A stretch of DNA of 64,000 bases from Paraphysomonas bandaiensis (taxonomy: Eukaryota > Chrysophyceae), in assembly GCA_965644295.1 (NCBI GenBank), contig CBFFRP010000296.1:248001-312000 (forward strand), read 5' to 3'. The notes beneath the pieces are model-generated. The model did no database searches. It saw only the letters and a program-made list of their open reading frames with translations, and was not told the DNA's origin. Within the stretch, counting starts at the first letter, position 1, and every line of letters begins with the position of its first letter. The position numbers and the translations under genes are program-made. Shown one piece after another: positions 23,071 through 35,879 of the stretch.

Positions 23071-23547
23071 CCGTATCTATATGAAATTAGGCACAAAATT
23101 TCAAGTGTATTGAACGATACACTATATATAGTAGCATTATGTGGAATGAATCAGCGCTTTTATATGTTTGATGTATTGTTCTTGTAGATAGAACAATGAT
23201 GACAGTGAATATTATCTATAGCGGTTTTCTATTTGGGAAAGTGCTCTGCACAATGATTTAAATATACTGACAACTGAGTATAACCCCGATAATTACCGTT
23301 TAATATTAAAACCCTTATTATGCTGAATATCTAGTCTTTTATCGACAGCTGCCAACAAAGTAGCGACGTATTTTTCATATGTTTCTTGAAAGATCTGTAT
23401 TAAAGTATGGTAAAGATCACTTCATTCTGCATGTATTATGTATAGGTACCTGCAAAGTTATGTTAGAGAAGTGTGATAAAATCATGGCTTCCAAGTATGC
23501 TTCTTACCCCAAGAATCACTTTTTCACATATTATTATCGACGGTATA
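23071..23547. other. Intergenic, nothing recognised
   Basis: AT-rich 3' flank of the p25-alpha gene, up to the outer LTR-like repeat. No credible ORF or RNA gene is visible. Confidence 0.5.
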
Positions 23548-23656
23548 TGTTGAGTTCTGCTATATGAGAGCAATCGAAAGCTGCAGTTATAAGGTATGTA
23601 AATTACAGTAGTATACAGTTGTAGTATTTTAATCGTGCTTCGAGAATGATTGACGT

Positions 23657-24000
23657 TGTTGAGTTCTGCAATATGATGTGATATATATTGTGCAATTGAA
23701 GTGAGTTAACAGTGTGCAATAGGTAAAGTCAACTCATAGGTGTAACGGGTGATTATAGTTACAAAGGAATTAAATTCAGTTACTGATGTGTGACTATACA
23801 AGATATAGAACTGACTGATGAACATATGATAAACAGGTGTTGTTGGGAACAGATGTTTCAACATATGTTACACGAATATGTAGTGAAGTGTTCAGAATAA
23901 TAATTATAATTTCTTACTTGAAAGTGCATTGTGTTCAACAGCAAGGTTACGGTTTACGCGTAGAGCAAAGTTAACTTCAGTGAAATGTCCAAAGCTAACA
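23657..24000 (+). repeat. Copia 5' LTR
   Basis: 344 bp, TG...CA termini, identical by eye to 27481-27824. Confidence 0.95.
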
Positions 24001-24972
24001 TGGTAGCGAGTGGTAGCTCTGATGAGGCGAAGGAGGACAGCAAGGTGCTGAAGTTTGACAAGTGAAACGACACGTGTGTTGTAACGATTTGGGAGGCATG
24101 TGAACATGACGCAGATGTATTGGAGGGTGCCAACCGATACATGGAGGCGACTGCCAGACGATGATCCGAATAAGGAGGTTTTGTCCAATCATATGCTTCA
24201 AACGCTTGTGGATAGGTCTAGGAGTGAGTTGGGAGTAGTACTCGAGAAGACTACAGCGAAATACCAGCTTGTAAATATTGGCCAATGATATGGTCGAAAT
24301 AGAGATTGATAGGCTGAAATGTATTTTCTACTAAAACTGCCTTGTACACTGAGCAGAGCAGCAGAGCAGTGCAGCTGTTCATAGTTAACGAGCAGAGAGT
24401 GCTGAACATACACATGAACAGAGACAGAGACAGAGTTCATCGGCGGAATGGTGCTAATATGAAGATGATGATGTCTCATCTGGAGGGGAGTCCAATATGA
24501 TAGATGGTGAAGTGCTTATGACTGAAACAGTAGACCAACGAGTGTATCTAGGCAGTTGTGCCGGAAAGCAGCTATTCATTGTTGTTAAAGATCATAGAGT
24601 GCTAGAGAAATATGAAGCAGAGCCAGGAGTCATATCTCTGACGAAGAAGGGGTCAGCAATGGAGACTCAAGGAGTAGGAAGCTTTCAACACTGGCAAAAG
24701 AGAAGGCATCAAAGTATGTGAAGATGCGGTGAAGAATATTGTCTCAGGCGGAATGCTGCGGGCACTGGTGTGTGGATTGGAACTACTTAGAGTACCGAGA
24801 ATTGTAGAGTTAAACACTGGTAGAGAGGTGCTGGCTGGAGACTATGATGAGCATGGAGGAATGCCATGGGAGGCACTATATAATATTATGACGTTTTGAA
24901 TTAGCCTATTATTACGTCATCATGCCATCATGTAATGGAGGAAAATGCCAAGGAGGACAGTAAAGTTAGTGG

Positions 24973-25155
24973 ATGTTGCCTTATGAGTGTGTTCCTGGGA
25001 GGAAAGGTGCCCGAGTTATCCTGGTTGAGAGGAAATGGGGGTGCAAGGCGTATGTATTAGTCCCGAAGGCCGATAGACGGAAAGACTGGGAGGAAAAGGC
25101 ACAAACAGGATATTTTGTGGGTTTCCCAACGAGCAGATGGGGTATCAAGTGTTGA
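24973..25155 (+). pseudogene. Copia integrase C-terminal remnant
   Basis: An open stretch with LVERKWGCKAYVLVPKADRR then DWEEKAQTGYFVGF. This matches the FGC.AYV.VPK..R.K...KA..G.FVGY block that follows the integrase core in copia polyproteins. It is in-frame for 60 residues and then stops. The upstream core is not recognisable. Confidence 0.75.
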
Positions 25156-26412
25156 TAGTAGGAGATACAATAGTCACGTCTGTTCATGTCCTGTTTGATG
25201 TATCAGTGCCCTAGAGATCGGCTGATTACTACCGAGAAATGGACTAAGCCACGGTGGCAGTGGTTCCTCAGGGAGGAGTGTTATCGACAAAACCCATGTG
25301 AAGATGGCGGCCAACTGTACAACAAGACCACGCGAATATAGATTCGGAAAGAGGTCTAACTGTGGGATATAGATCCCTGATGTCAGGTGGTGAGGAGCAA
25401 CTGGAAGTTAAGACTCCTATTCACATCATCGCGGATGAGTGAAGACCTTGTGACAAGAGTATCTGCTAGTTCTGGATCTCGTGACGACGGGACCAGCGGA
25501 CATTTATTACAGCAGTTGACTGGGACGGTTCCATCCCCTTCTGACTTCGTAAGTGCTCCGGGAGAGGAAGCTCCATCAGATCGCTCAACTAGGGGCAGGC
25601 GCACAAGGGCTCCAAGGGTGGTGACGAATGTGTCAGTAGTAGGGGAGAAGCACGTATTACCTTCGTGTGACGAAGTGGAGTGCAGCCTACTAGAGGAGGC
25701 AGATTCCATCTGGTGCTCGTCAGCGGGACCTAAGGTGCCTCAGACATATTCCGAATCCTTGGAGTTGCCGGAACGGAAGCAATGGAGTTCAGCCAGGCTG
25801 AATGTGACGAACTGGAACGAAGGGAAGTAATGGAAGTTAAGCCCATACCTACCCCAGTGTCACTCCATTGACAGCAAGACAGGCTGAGCGTGACAGACTG
25901 GAACGAAGGGAAGTAATGGAAGTTAAGCCCATCATCCCTACCCCAGTGTCACTGCAATTGGAATCCTGAGTATGTCTTTGCTTTGAAACGCAACAAGGAG
26001 GGTGCGATTCCACGATAGAAAGCAAGACTTGTGGTACTTGGATGCGGAGGCCATGAGGTTGGTAGAGCCAACAATTATACTCCAGTGGTAAAAGCGGTAA
26101 CAGTAAGATTGCTATTAGCTATCGCGTTTGTTATGAATATGGTGGTGCATCAACTCGACGTATCTAATGCATTCTTGTATATGCAGATATAAAAGGAGAT
26201 GTGTGTATAAGTATGCAACACCAGCAGATTTCAAATTGCCACCAGGATATTGCTTTAAACTGAAGAAAAGTTTATATGGTCTTCGAAGCTCACCACAGTC
26301 ATGATGATAATATGCTGAGAGCATGTCGAGATACGAATATTATTTTGGAAATTAAGCGACGAGTATGTGAAAGGTTTGATATTACAGATATGAATGAGAG
26401 TGGCCAGTTTTT

Positions 26413-27336
26413 TTGAACGTGAGAGTGACGAGAACTCCGAATTGTCTCAAACTTGACCAGACAGTGTTCATCAAAAAGATATTGGTGAAGTATGTGGATT
26501 TTCTGGGTGCAAGGGACAAGACGCGGCTATACCCACTACCTAGTGATGTCAAAGTGGGAGTGGAACATGTGCATTCAGCTGAGGAGCAGAAGTTAGTTGA
26601 TAATTTTCCCTATCGTCCACTCCTAGGAGCGTTACTCTATTTATCTATGAATACAAGGCCGGATATCTCATATGCAGTGGGAGTATTGTCACGATTCTCA
26701 ACGAAAGTTAATATCACTGTATGTAAGCTCCTGATGTATTTAATGCAGTATGTACGAGGTACTACAGATAAAGGCATTCATTATAGAGGGAGAGATTTTG
26801 ATCTTCATATGTTCACTGATGCTGACTGGGCAGGCGATCCGTTGACGAGGAGATCAACTTCAGGTTATGTTATGTTTGGAGCTGGTGGACCACTATCGTG
26901 GGGTTCCAAACTTCAGTCTACTGTAGCTACATCGACTATGCAAGCAGAGTATCAATGCTTATATAATGGATTACAGGAAATGATATGGTCTCGGGGGGTG
27001 ACTGGTGAAGTAGGATTGAAAATTGACGAGCCCACACCATTATTCCTGGATAGTCAAAGTGCTCAGGATATATCGGAAAATCCAGTGCAACATCAACGAT
27101 CGAAACATATTGAGATTAAGTATCATATGATTAGAGAGCATGTGGATCCCGAACAGTTTAATACAGCGAAATTAATTCATGTGAGCAGTCGACAACAGAT
27201 GGCTGATATATATACCAAGGCTTTGAGAGGTCCAATATTCATTGAACAGAGGGAGCGAAATCTTGGGGAAAAATTTAAGACTACTGAACAAATTATCGCA
27301 GAGGTACCCAAGGTAAAGAGAGCTCGTCGTACCTAG
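26413..27336 (+). pseudogene. Copia RT/RNase H 3' end, open for 307 codons
   Basis: Family blocks in order: RPLLGALLYLSMNTRPDISYAVGVLSRF split by usual spacing, YVRGTTDKGIHYRG, FTDADWAGDPLTRRSTSGY (RNase H catalytic Asp), SWGSKLQSTVATSTMQAEY (catalytic Glu), FLDSQSAQDISENP (catalytic Asp) and HIEIKYHMIREHV ... HVSSRQQMADIYTKAL. The 3' end is well preserved although the upstream RT is broken, so as it stands it is a fragment of a polyprotein without its own proper start. Confidence 0.88.
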
Positions 27337-27480
27337 TTAGGTGTTACTGAATGGTGGGAGCTAGCTATACCAGCGGAGTCATACGTCCACCAGTGTCCTA
27401 TGAGGTTCGGTGGTTGCGTATCCGATAGCAATGTTCTTCACATATTTTAGAATGGTTAACTACATCCAATTGAGTGGGAG

Positions 27481-27824
27481 TGTTGAGTTCTGCAATATGA
27501 TGTGATATATATTGTGCAATTGAAGTGAGTTAACAGTGTGCAATAGGTAAAGTCAACTCATAGGTGTAACGGGTGATTATAGTTACAAAGGAATTAAATT
27601 CAGTTACTGATGTGTGACTATACAAGATATAGAACTGACTGATGAACATATGATAAACAGGTGTTGTTGGGAACAGATGTTTCAACATATGTTACACGAA
27701 TATGTAGTGAAGTGTTCAGAATAATAATTATAATTTCTTACTTGAAAGTGCATTGTGTTCAACAGCAAGGTTACGGTTTACGCGTAGAGCAAAGTTAACT
27801 TCAGTGAAATGTCCAAAGCTAACA
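27481..27824 (+). repeat. Copia 3' LTR
   Basis: 344 bp, identical by eye to the 5' LTR, followed by the GACGT target duplication. Confidence 0.95.
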
Positions 27825-28028
27825 GACGTTATAAGTATATAGTGACGATGCAAGTTGTAGAGTTGTAGTGACGGAGTAATATCGTACGAGAAATGAGTGG
27901 TATTAGAGACAACATGAAATTAATCAATGATAAGAAATGTTGGTTATAATTTGTAATTCTCAGCATTGAGCATAAGTTTACCTTCTGTTGTTAAGTTAAT
28001 ACATTTCATATAATATCAAACTTTGATA

Positions 28029-28445
28029 GACTACACAGTGCTCAGTTTCTTACAATTTAAATTACAACACTGTATTTATTTATCCTCGACATAGCTCAAC
28101 CTTTGCACTGCTATAATATAAGGTCGTGTTGCCAAGTACACAGGTAACAAACTATTGCGAAATAGTCACATTAATAAAGTGGAGTATAGCAGACTGCTAT
28201 CGGGAAGACAACTGATACTTAGAAGAAAATAGAAAATTATCTACAAAACAGTAATGCAAAAATAAAATCAATCGATTCACCTCACTACATGCAATCGACA
28301 AGAATGCAGGAGATATCAGCGATTCAGCTAATCACAAGCTGTTCTCTATAGCATCACGAACATGACTAGTATAGTGCCAAATAAGTTAGCATACCAAAAT
28401 GCCGACTCAAATATAGTCTGTCATAGGGCGTTATAAATCAAAGAA
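28029..28445. other. Intergenic / PIG-O 3' flank, nothing recognised
   Basis: AT-rich; likely to contain the PIG-O 3' UTR. No other signal. Confidence 0.5.
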
Positions 28446-31400
28446 TCAATATTTACGACTGTATACCTTAGGCGCAAAAACAGCCCACATCATTAAATGT
28501 CTACGTAACAGAAACGCGCTCAACATACTTCCACAAAGTATGCACATTCTGTACAGTAGTTGCGACCACACTATCGTTACACATGTCCTTCTTGTTTCTT
28601 CATGCATTAATGAAGCAGAAATCATCGGAACTTTACCAATTGATAAATAACGATATATATCACTAAGAACGGCATGACATACTGCGATACACAAAACAAA
28701 ACAAAGAATGTCGTATCCAAATGTGTTGAGCGACACCATAGCACCACTGTAAACGAAATCAAAACTTTCAGTACCAGTAAAACCTGCCGCAACCTAAATC
28801 AACTGGTTATTGAATTCATAACCTATTTAAAATCGATTAACGTACTTGAACCTTTCCAAAGTCAAACTCATGCCCTGATAGAAAAAATGCAAGTCTTCCT
28901 AAACAGAAGCACTGAAATGACCACCCACATAAGAGAAGCGTGCACTGCAATACTCGAGGCCCATAGCCATCACGCAAATCCGATTTCAACGTTGGATGCG
29001 ATAAAAGTACAATGGTGGCTATAGACCGCGACGCACACACAGAAACAACACAGAGCCCTGCTACCAGGGCAGAAACAAGAAATGTGTCAAGTGAGACAAG
29101 CATAATCACAGTTGACATATGAAGCGATATATGCACAGCATCACAACAAGAAGCACTAATAGTTTCGTTTCTGAATCTACCACAAATGTCTTTCCTAATC
29201 TTTTGAAGTGATACTATTCCCACTCCACATGCACAACAACTCAGCACAACAACTGCACTGATATTTCTCAAGCTATTCTCCCCGTTATCGACACATATAT
29301 ACTGCAACAATGCAGATGTTTCGCCAACTAAGCCTACTCGAGGACATGAGTTGGATGTAAATATATAAATCGCCAAACAAACAGAGCTCCCAACAGCAAA
29401 TAGAACACTGACGAGTCTATACAAGGGTACGTAACGCCCAAGGCGGCCAGCAACATACCACTCAAAACCACAAAATATCGATATTACAACAACAGATGGA
29501 AATACCGAGCGAAGAGCAACAAAAGCATTGGGCTCAATGAAACTATCTGGTGGAACATATGACATCAGTCGCAGAGTGGCCAGAGCAACTATATCTGGAC
29601 CGCATGAAGATAAAAGAGCTCGACTAGATTGTGGTGTAGAACTGTGGCAATAGTTTTTGGCTTTCAGTTGAAGAAAAATCTAAACACAAGTCACTAGTAT
29701 CGCAAAACGCGCCGTAAAATACTCACATGATATGCGCAACGCAACAAGCACAAAGTCTGAACTTCGTAATAATACACATATCTCTCCTGCATGCATACAA
29801 CTTGTTACACGTCATATATAGATATCAACTACTACTTTGTATCAAATGTGCAGGCAGTGAAAACCATAGAGGGCATGACTAAAATATCTTCGACATGAAT
29901 ATGGTGACAACTACACCTTGACTATAAAGGAGTTGGACAAGCTCGAGAGAGAATGAAAAATCAACATGACCGACAAAAACAATATCTGGACCCTCATCAT
30001 ACCGTCACATTGGGAGAGAGCTGTATTCAAATTACTATAAAAACTCACGACACGTCGCAAGACTGTTGAAAAAACTGTTTTCGGTTTACATTCTGCGTGA
30101 GCATCTTCTTCTCCACGTCGTCTAACTTTCTCAAATTTAAAAAAATTCAAAGTCCAAATACTGTGTAGCACAGATATTACACAGTATGCGATACAGAAAG
30201 TACTTGCTATAAGCCCAAGAAGCATCTCTATCACGCCGAATGAAGTCCACTGCAGCCTAAACAAAACAGGAAACACCTTGGTAAGTCTGACACAATAAAG
30301 TTTGTCGTATGTAGTCATGTAAAGCAGATATGCAAGTTTGCAATAAAACTCTTACCTCGCGAAGCGAAGAGTTTCATCGAAAAAACTATAATATGAACTG
30401 ATAACAGCTTCCTGTCCCAAGTTATAGGTCCCAATGCAAGAACTCATGTTGTACGCAATACTGGTAAACGGATCTGCTCCCGAAATGACGGAGCACGTAT
30501 ACTCCACATGAAGGATCAATGATGTTCTGAATAGTTGGTAAAGTTTCCTCACCCCCATCTCACGCGAACCACTGGAAATATCAGTCAGATAGCCGTCAAT
30601 CCCTATGGGCTCTGTCTGGTGGAGATGCGCCACATTGAAGCTGGTCACCTCTTCATGACATGACTCATTAGTTCTACATACGTTTTCCAGAGGCAACTCT
30701 ACGGTTTCATTTAAACAAGAATAACTGTACTAAGGTAATACCACAAATGATTATACACACTTCATTCTTCTTCAATAAATTTGAAACGCTTCTGTCTACG
30801 TTACTTCTAGAAGCAAAATACACCAGCATATAGCGCATTACCTGCTCGAGATGTTTAGATCAACTATGGACACAGTTGTATTCATGTATTATATAATAGC
30901 AAGTCTACAACGCTTATGACTATACTTAAATAGTAATCACCGTTGCGTGATATGTAAATGGTAAGTCGCATTTACCTGCTGTGCATTGGTGAAGAGCATA
31001 TACAACAGAGGGTTGGCACTCAGTGCTGCTGTGCACGTGTGTTCACAGGAATCTCTTGAGTCTGGGGATTTCCTTAACTTGTTATACAAAACATCCACCT
31101 GCGTCGGTGTTCGATAGAAAACCTCTGGTAGTACAGACCCCAGAGATGTAAAGGGCACTGGTAGGCCAGTGAGTGAACTTATGGTAGGAGTCAAATCCAC
31201 CTGGTTAACTACCCTTGGTCGACGTAACGAATTAGCAGAGCTGGCTTCGAGCATGCTACGAGTTGAGGGATCCCATTGAAAAAAAGTAGATGAATCAGAT
31301 ACAAATGAAGTTTTCGAATACAAAAATAATCCAGAATCAGTCTCCTGCTGAGAATTTCCCCCTGATAGAATGAGATAAAATGATGTTACAAAATGAATAT

Positions 31401-32342
31401 GTGTACTACGGAGGGAAAACTAGTGACCTAACTCTGTCAACATATCTTGCGATACGCCATAATATACCAACACAAATAACTACTTACCATGTTCACCATC
31501 GTCCGTCATTCCATGATCGCCCATGATTACAAGCAGAGCATCATCTGGCAATCCTGCAATAACCCTCTGTATTACCTCATTCATGCGACTTAACCGTTCA
31601 CCCATCAGCGGATGATGAGCATTGTAAGTATGCCCAACATGATCAACGGAAAGAAAATGAGCGATCAGAACATCCCAGTCAAGTTTCGATGCATTTTCAT
31701 ATTCTTTCCAAATATGGGAAATAATCCCATCATCGACAGAATCCAGGTCCCTCGTGTTGAAAGAATCAAACGGGAAACTTTTGTGAAAATATTTTCCGAA
31801 AAGCCCTTCCCATGTATCATCGCCCATAAAAAGAACTTTTTTGTTGGCAAGTTTCCATTGCTTCACAATAGAGTCCTCTTGAACTTCTTGGCTGTTGAAA
31901 TTTGAACCAATCTCAACAAATGCTGGAAGTCCGCCTGTAGCAATACCCTTCAACCTCTGAGAGGTAGTTGTAGGCGGATCGGCCCGAAAGCCGTACATCA
32001 CACACTGGCTTGAATTGTTTAGAACAAGAGAGTGTATAGCAGTGAGTTTATTGTGTGATGGGAGCACATGTCCGCTCTCATCGGGCTCTACATAAGTCAT
32101 ATAGTCCAACCTCAATGCATCGATCACTATCAACACCACTCTATTAAACCTCGGCTCCATGTGATACAGTGCCTCCTCAGTGTCATCTGGTACCTGTAAA
32201 GAATGAAAGACATGAGACAAGTCTCTCTACAGCTCTACTGTACATTAATATCAAGTACTTCTGTCTTAGTCAAGAGGAACCCCTTCAGATACACAGACAA
32301 CCACACGCTAACGACAACTACAAAAACACACAGATTGATCAT
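28446..32342 (-). CDS. PIGO: GPI ethanolamine phosphate transferase 3 (PIG-O)
   Basis: ER membrane enzyme that adds phosphoethanolamine to the third mannose of the GPI anchor, the site used for protein attachment. Reverse-strand exons: 32342-32244, 32193-31488, 31361-30976, 30729-30356, 30256-29917, 29786-29727, 29679-28852, 28793-28446, all in phase, giving 1046 residues (the family is usually about 1000-1100). Exon 1 encodes the N-terminal membrane helix ending in LKGFLLTKTE. The alkaline-phosphatase-type catalytic domain shows VLIVIDALRLDYM, ADPPTTTSQRLKG, FMGDDTWEGLF, SFNTRDLDSVDDG, HFLSVDHVGHTYN and MGDHGMTDDGEHGG. The C-terminal half is multi-pass, with SSLSNSFIVK (exon 5), GHEFDFGKVAAGFTG across the last intron and LLRRHLMMWAVFAPK at the end. 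The family assignment to PIG-O, not PIG-N or PIG-G, rests on these blocks. Confidence 0.95.
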
Positions 32343-32632
32343 GAGGACATTAACGATCGAAGTGCAGAAAATAGTCAACGAGCTTGATTCACCTCAAATC
32401 TGTGACCAAGAAGCTGAGAGAAGAGCCATATCATACATATATACCTACCCTGTACATACATGTACATACATACATACATACACGTATCGGCATCCTTTGT
32501 ATATTTTTGTTCAAAGATGCCTCTACTATTGAGATAACAATTGTATATATTGTAGCCGTAGTTATACTGCAGTTGTATAGAGTTGATTTTGCTTCAATTT
32601 ATTCCCGAAAAATAAGATGCTGACTGCCGATA

Positions 32633-33150
32633 CGCATACATACATACATACATACATACATACATACATACATACATACATACATACATACATACATACA
32701 TACATACATACATACATACATACATACATACATACATACATACATACATACATACATACATACATACATACATACATACATACATACATACATACATACA
32801 TACCAACATACAAACATACATACATAAATACATACATACATACATACATACATACATACATACATACATACATACATACATACATACATACATACATACA
32901 TACATACATACATACATACATACATACATACATACATACATACATACATACATGCATACATACATACATACATACATACATACATACATACATACATACA
33001 TACATACATACATACATACATACATACATACATACATACATACATACATACATACATACATACATACATACATACATACATACATACATACATACATACA
33101 TACATACATACATACATACATACATACATACATACATACATACATACATA
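32633..33150. repeat. (TACA)n microsatellite, about 520 bp
   Basis: Near-perfect TACA repeat with variants near 32803-32828 (CCAACATACAAACA, CATAAATA) and TGCA at 32952. It lies upstream of PIG-O and downstream of no gene. Open frames across it are artefacts. Confidence 0.97.
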
Positions 33151-33179
33151 CGTGCAGTACATGCACACAACACGTATTA

Positions 33180-34687
33180 GCAGTCAGCATCTTATTTTGC
33201 GGAAGTAAATTAAAGCAAATATTCTCTATATTACTGCCATACAACTACGGAAGGAATACAGATAATTGTTGTCTCAATATTGGAGGCATCTTTGAACAAA
33301 AATATACAAAGGATACCGATACGTATACGATGCGTTGAGTTCCTTCTCAGAGCACTGTGGGTGTTGCTTTCTCTTCTTAAAGCTCCCACGTTTGTGTTGT
33401 ACTATCAGCAAGAGATCTGAGAGTCTCAATTCTATCAATGAACTCCTAAGATAGGCATCGTGCTATTGATACGTTATTATGTCTTGCAGGCAGGAGGTGA
33501 CAATTTCAATCAAGGGGGTAATTCAGGGATATGGATTCCAAACCGGCTTCGTTGATATTTTCTCTTAACTAGTAGAGTGAATAGTCGGTCACTGTATAGT
33601 AGGCCTATTCTAGGTATATGGGGATGAACGCTGTTGACGCATGGGTGCAGTAACTACTCCCTTGGCAAGACTCACGGTCGGAATTACTTTATGATGTCAT
33701 ACTGCTTGATTCCGTACATGTGTTGCAAGTGGTCAATGCGGAAGCAAATAGTTAGCTACCAGACATTTACTTGATGTGGGCTTGAAATTAGAGTGGTATG
33801 TGAGAGCATCTCTTACATTAAATTTCAGATATAGTGTTGTATAGTGTCTGTCTATAGTTGTACTTATTTCTTGTTCGCTACTGACGTGTGGAATGTTGGT
33901 ATGCAGTTATCAGGTGTACATTTGTACTTAAAATTAGACTTTATCGTTACCTGCTCATCAAAGTACGTTACGATACGAAAGCTATCTGATCCCACTCACC
34001 ACTCATAATGGTGCGAGTAGTCGTGTACTTTTGAATCATCAATAAAATATTGAAAATGAAAATATTCAATAAGAATATAATTATACAATATATAGAAGTA
34101 AACTTGACTTAGGGCTACGTCGGCTATCACATATTCAAATAATTTACACTCAAGATATGCTTTGGCTGTAAAATTGGCAATCAAAAAGTCAGACTGCTAT
34201 AGCGTCTATACTGTATTTTAGTTATACTAAATAGATTAGGGTTACGGCTGTATAAAATGATGATATTTGATCAATATATCATTCTGTTATGCAAGGTCTC
34301 AACGCCTATTGCTAAATAATTAGACATTCACTATCATTCTGTTAGTGCTTCTTATACCTATTCATCTACAAGGACAGCGCATAAAGTTTCTATTTTCAAT
34401 TTTCATTATATTTAGGATATCGTGCTACAGTTGTATATAACTTATGGCTGTATAAATAGTTCAGAGAAAGAAGCATATTAAAAAATATACAATTTATGAG
34501 AAGGAATACAGGGCTATATAAATATATGAATGTGATTGAGATATGTTATTTACAATAACATCAGGTAAATAATAAGTAACCAGCAGTTTGATGCTATAAA
34601 CCACTTGACATTGTTAAAAGTTACATACGATATTCAAAAATCACATTTCATTCAACTATAAATATGTATGCAGAACTCTAAATAGTG
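33180..34687. other. 1.5-kb gene-free spacer
   Basis: AT-rich, with no credible ORF. The only structured item I see is the 45-bp block near 34293-34338 (GCAAGGTCTCAACGCCTATT...), which is repeated at 62931-62976. Confidence 0.55.
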
Positions 34688-35508
34688 CTATCGTTTCAAG
34701 GGGGTCATATGCAGGTGTGACCCGCCGTCCAAGACAAGAGTTTCACCGGTCACTATGTTTTGTTCCGCCGCAAAAAAGTATATTGCATGTGCAACATCCT
34801 CTGGTGTACAGGTTTTACCTAATGGATTCGAGTTCTCAATTTTAGTTTTGATACTTTCGTAATGTTCACTTCCTAGACCTTGCTTGAGCCATTCGCCTTG
34901 AATAAATCCAGGACAAACAGCATTCATTTTAATTGGACCCAGAACTCGTGAGAGAGACTTCGTCATTGTAATTAAAGCACCTTTACTTGCAGCATAAGCT
35001 ACTGAACTTCCAATACCAGATATACCTGCAATAGATGCTACATTTACCACGCTGGGGCACGAAGATTTCAACAAATGAGGCTTGGCAAATTTAATCAAGT
35101 TGTAAGGCCCAACAACATTAGTCGCATATATATACTGAAAGTCTGCGGGAGTTAACGCATCCATTTCACCGTGATCGAATGCGAATTTCGTAGTTGCGGC
35201 ATTGTTCACTAAGACATCCAAGTTTCCAAATGAATTGACTGTTTTTGAGACAAGTTCATCACAGTCCGATTCTTTACTAACATCAGCTTGAATCACAGTC
35301 ACAGCAGAGGCTCCCAGCTTCCTACAATCAGCCGCCACAGATTCGGCACTTTCTATTGATCTCGAGCAGTTAATAGTGATGTTATATCCGTGACTTGAAA
35401 AGAGTTTAGCAGCAGCGGCCCCCACCCCCTGCACTGCCAGTTATAACACAGAGACATGAGATGCAACCTTACCCGACTGGATCCTGTAATGAGAACTGTA
35501 CGTGTCAT
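34688..35508 (-). CDS. Short-chain dehydrogenase/reductase (classical SDR)
   Basis: NAD(P)-dependent oxidoreductase of the FabG-like classical SDR type. Exons: 35508-35473 (12 codons) and 35428-34688, giving 258 residues. The single 44-bp intron cuts the cofactor motif, so TGSSR comes from exon 1 and GVGAAAAKLF from exon 2, restoring TGxxxGxG. Further motifs: LVNNAATT (NNAG-type), SVVNVASIAGISG (catalytic Ser), VAYAASKGALI (YxxxK), VCPGFIQGEW and TGETLVLDGGSHL near the end. The cofactor-choosing segment reads ITINCSRSIES, with Arg/Ser after the second strand, favouring NADP. The substrate is unknown. It is head-to-head with the TPR gene (371 bp between starts), and GATA-type short repeats lie in that gap. 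Confidence 0.92.
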
Positions 35509-35879
35509 TGTGAATGAACGATTACGGTTATCGATAGATAGATAGATCGATAGATAGATATAGATATCCTGCAGTTGACGAGGATGAGTGATATCTATCG
35601 TGTACTGTATGCATGGCTGCATGTGTGTTGGTGTGTTCGTAGTCGTGTACTATATCCATATACGCAGTATAAGGTATACAGTGTATTATTTTAAGCAGTA
35701 CAGTATATACCACAGTATTTCTGTACAGGGTATTTGGTATTCTCAGATATTCCTGACAGTGTATGCACAAAAACCAGAGATTTTTACAGCACCTCTGAAT
35801 AGAGCGAGCATGCATCTTGTGCGTCTCGCCTCTGCGGAACACATGAATCACATCCATCACATCAGCCCCAGCCTTCCCC

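Larger units (their letters stand above)
23657..27824 (+). mobile_element. Ty1/copia retrotransposon, recent but defective (4.17 kb)
   Basis: Bounded by two 344-bp LTRs (TGTTGAG...GCTAACA) that look identical base for base. The 5-bp target duplication GACGT lies at 23652-23656 and 27825-27829. Directly after the 5' LTR comes TGGTAGCGAGTGG, in the place and style of a copia primer-binding site (initiator-Met tRNA complement). Directly before the 3' LTR is the purine run GAGTGGGAG. The 3.48-kb interior is short for copia and broken by stops. Recognisable parts in order are a gag-like remnant, a piece of the integrase C-terminal region (24973-25155), RT remnants (SNAFLY neighbourhood near 26160) and a long open RNase H end (26413-27336). 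It must have been mobilised by enzymes from another copy. Confidence 0.93.
23548..28028. repeat. Older solo-LTR-like repeat split by a copia insertion (nested)
   Basis: 23548-23656 (starting TGTTGAGTTCTGCTATATGA) and 27825-about 28028 together align collinearly with the intact copy at 4046-4345. The interruption is exactly the copia element 23657-27824 plus its 5-bp target duplication. This repeat therefore predates the copia insertion. Confidence 0.75.
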
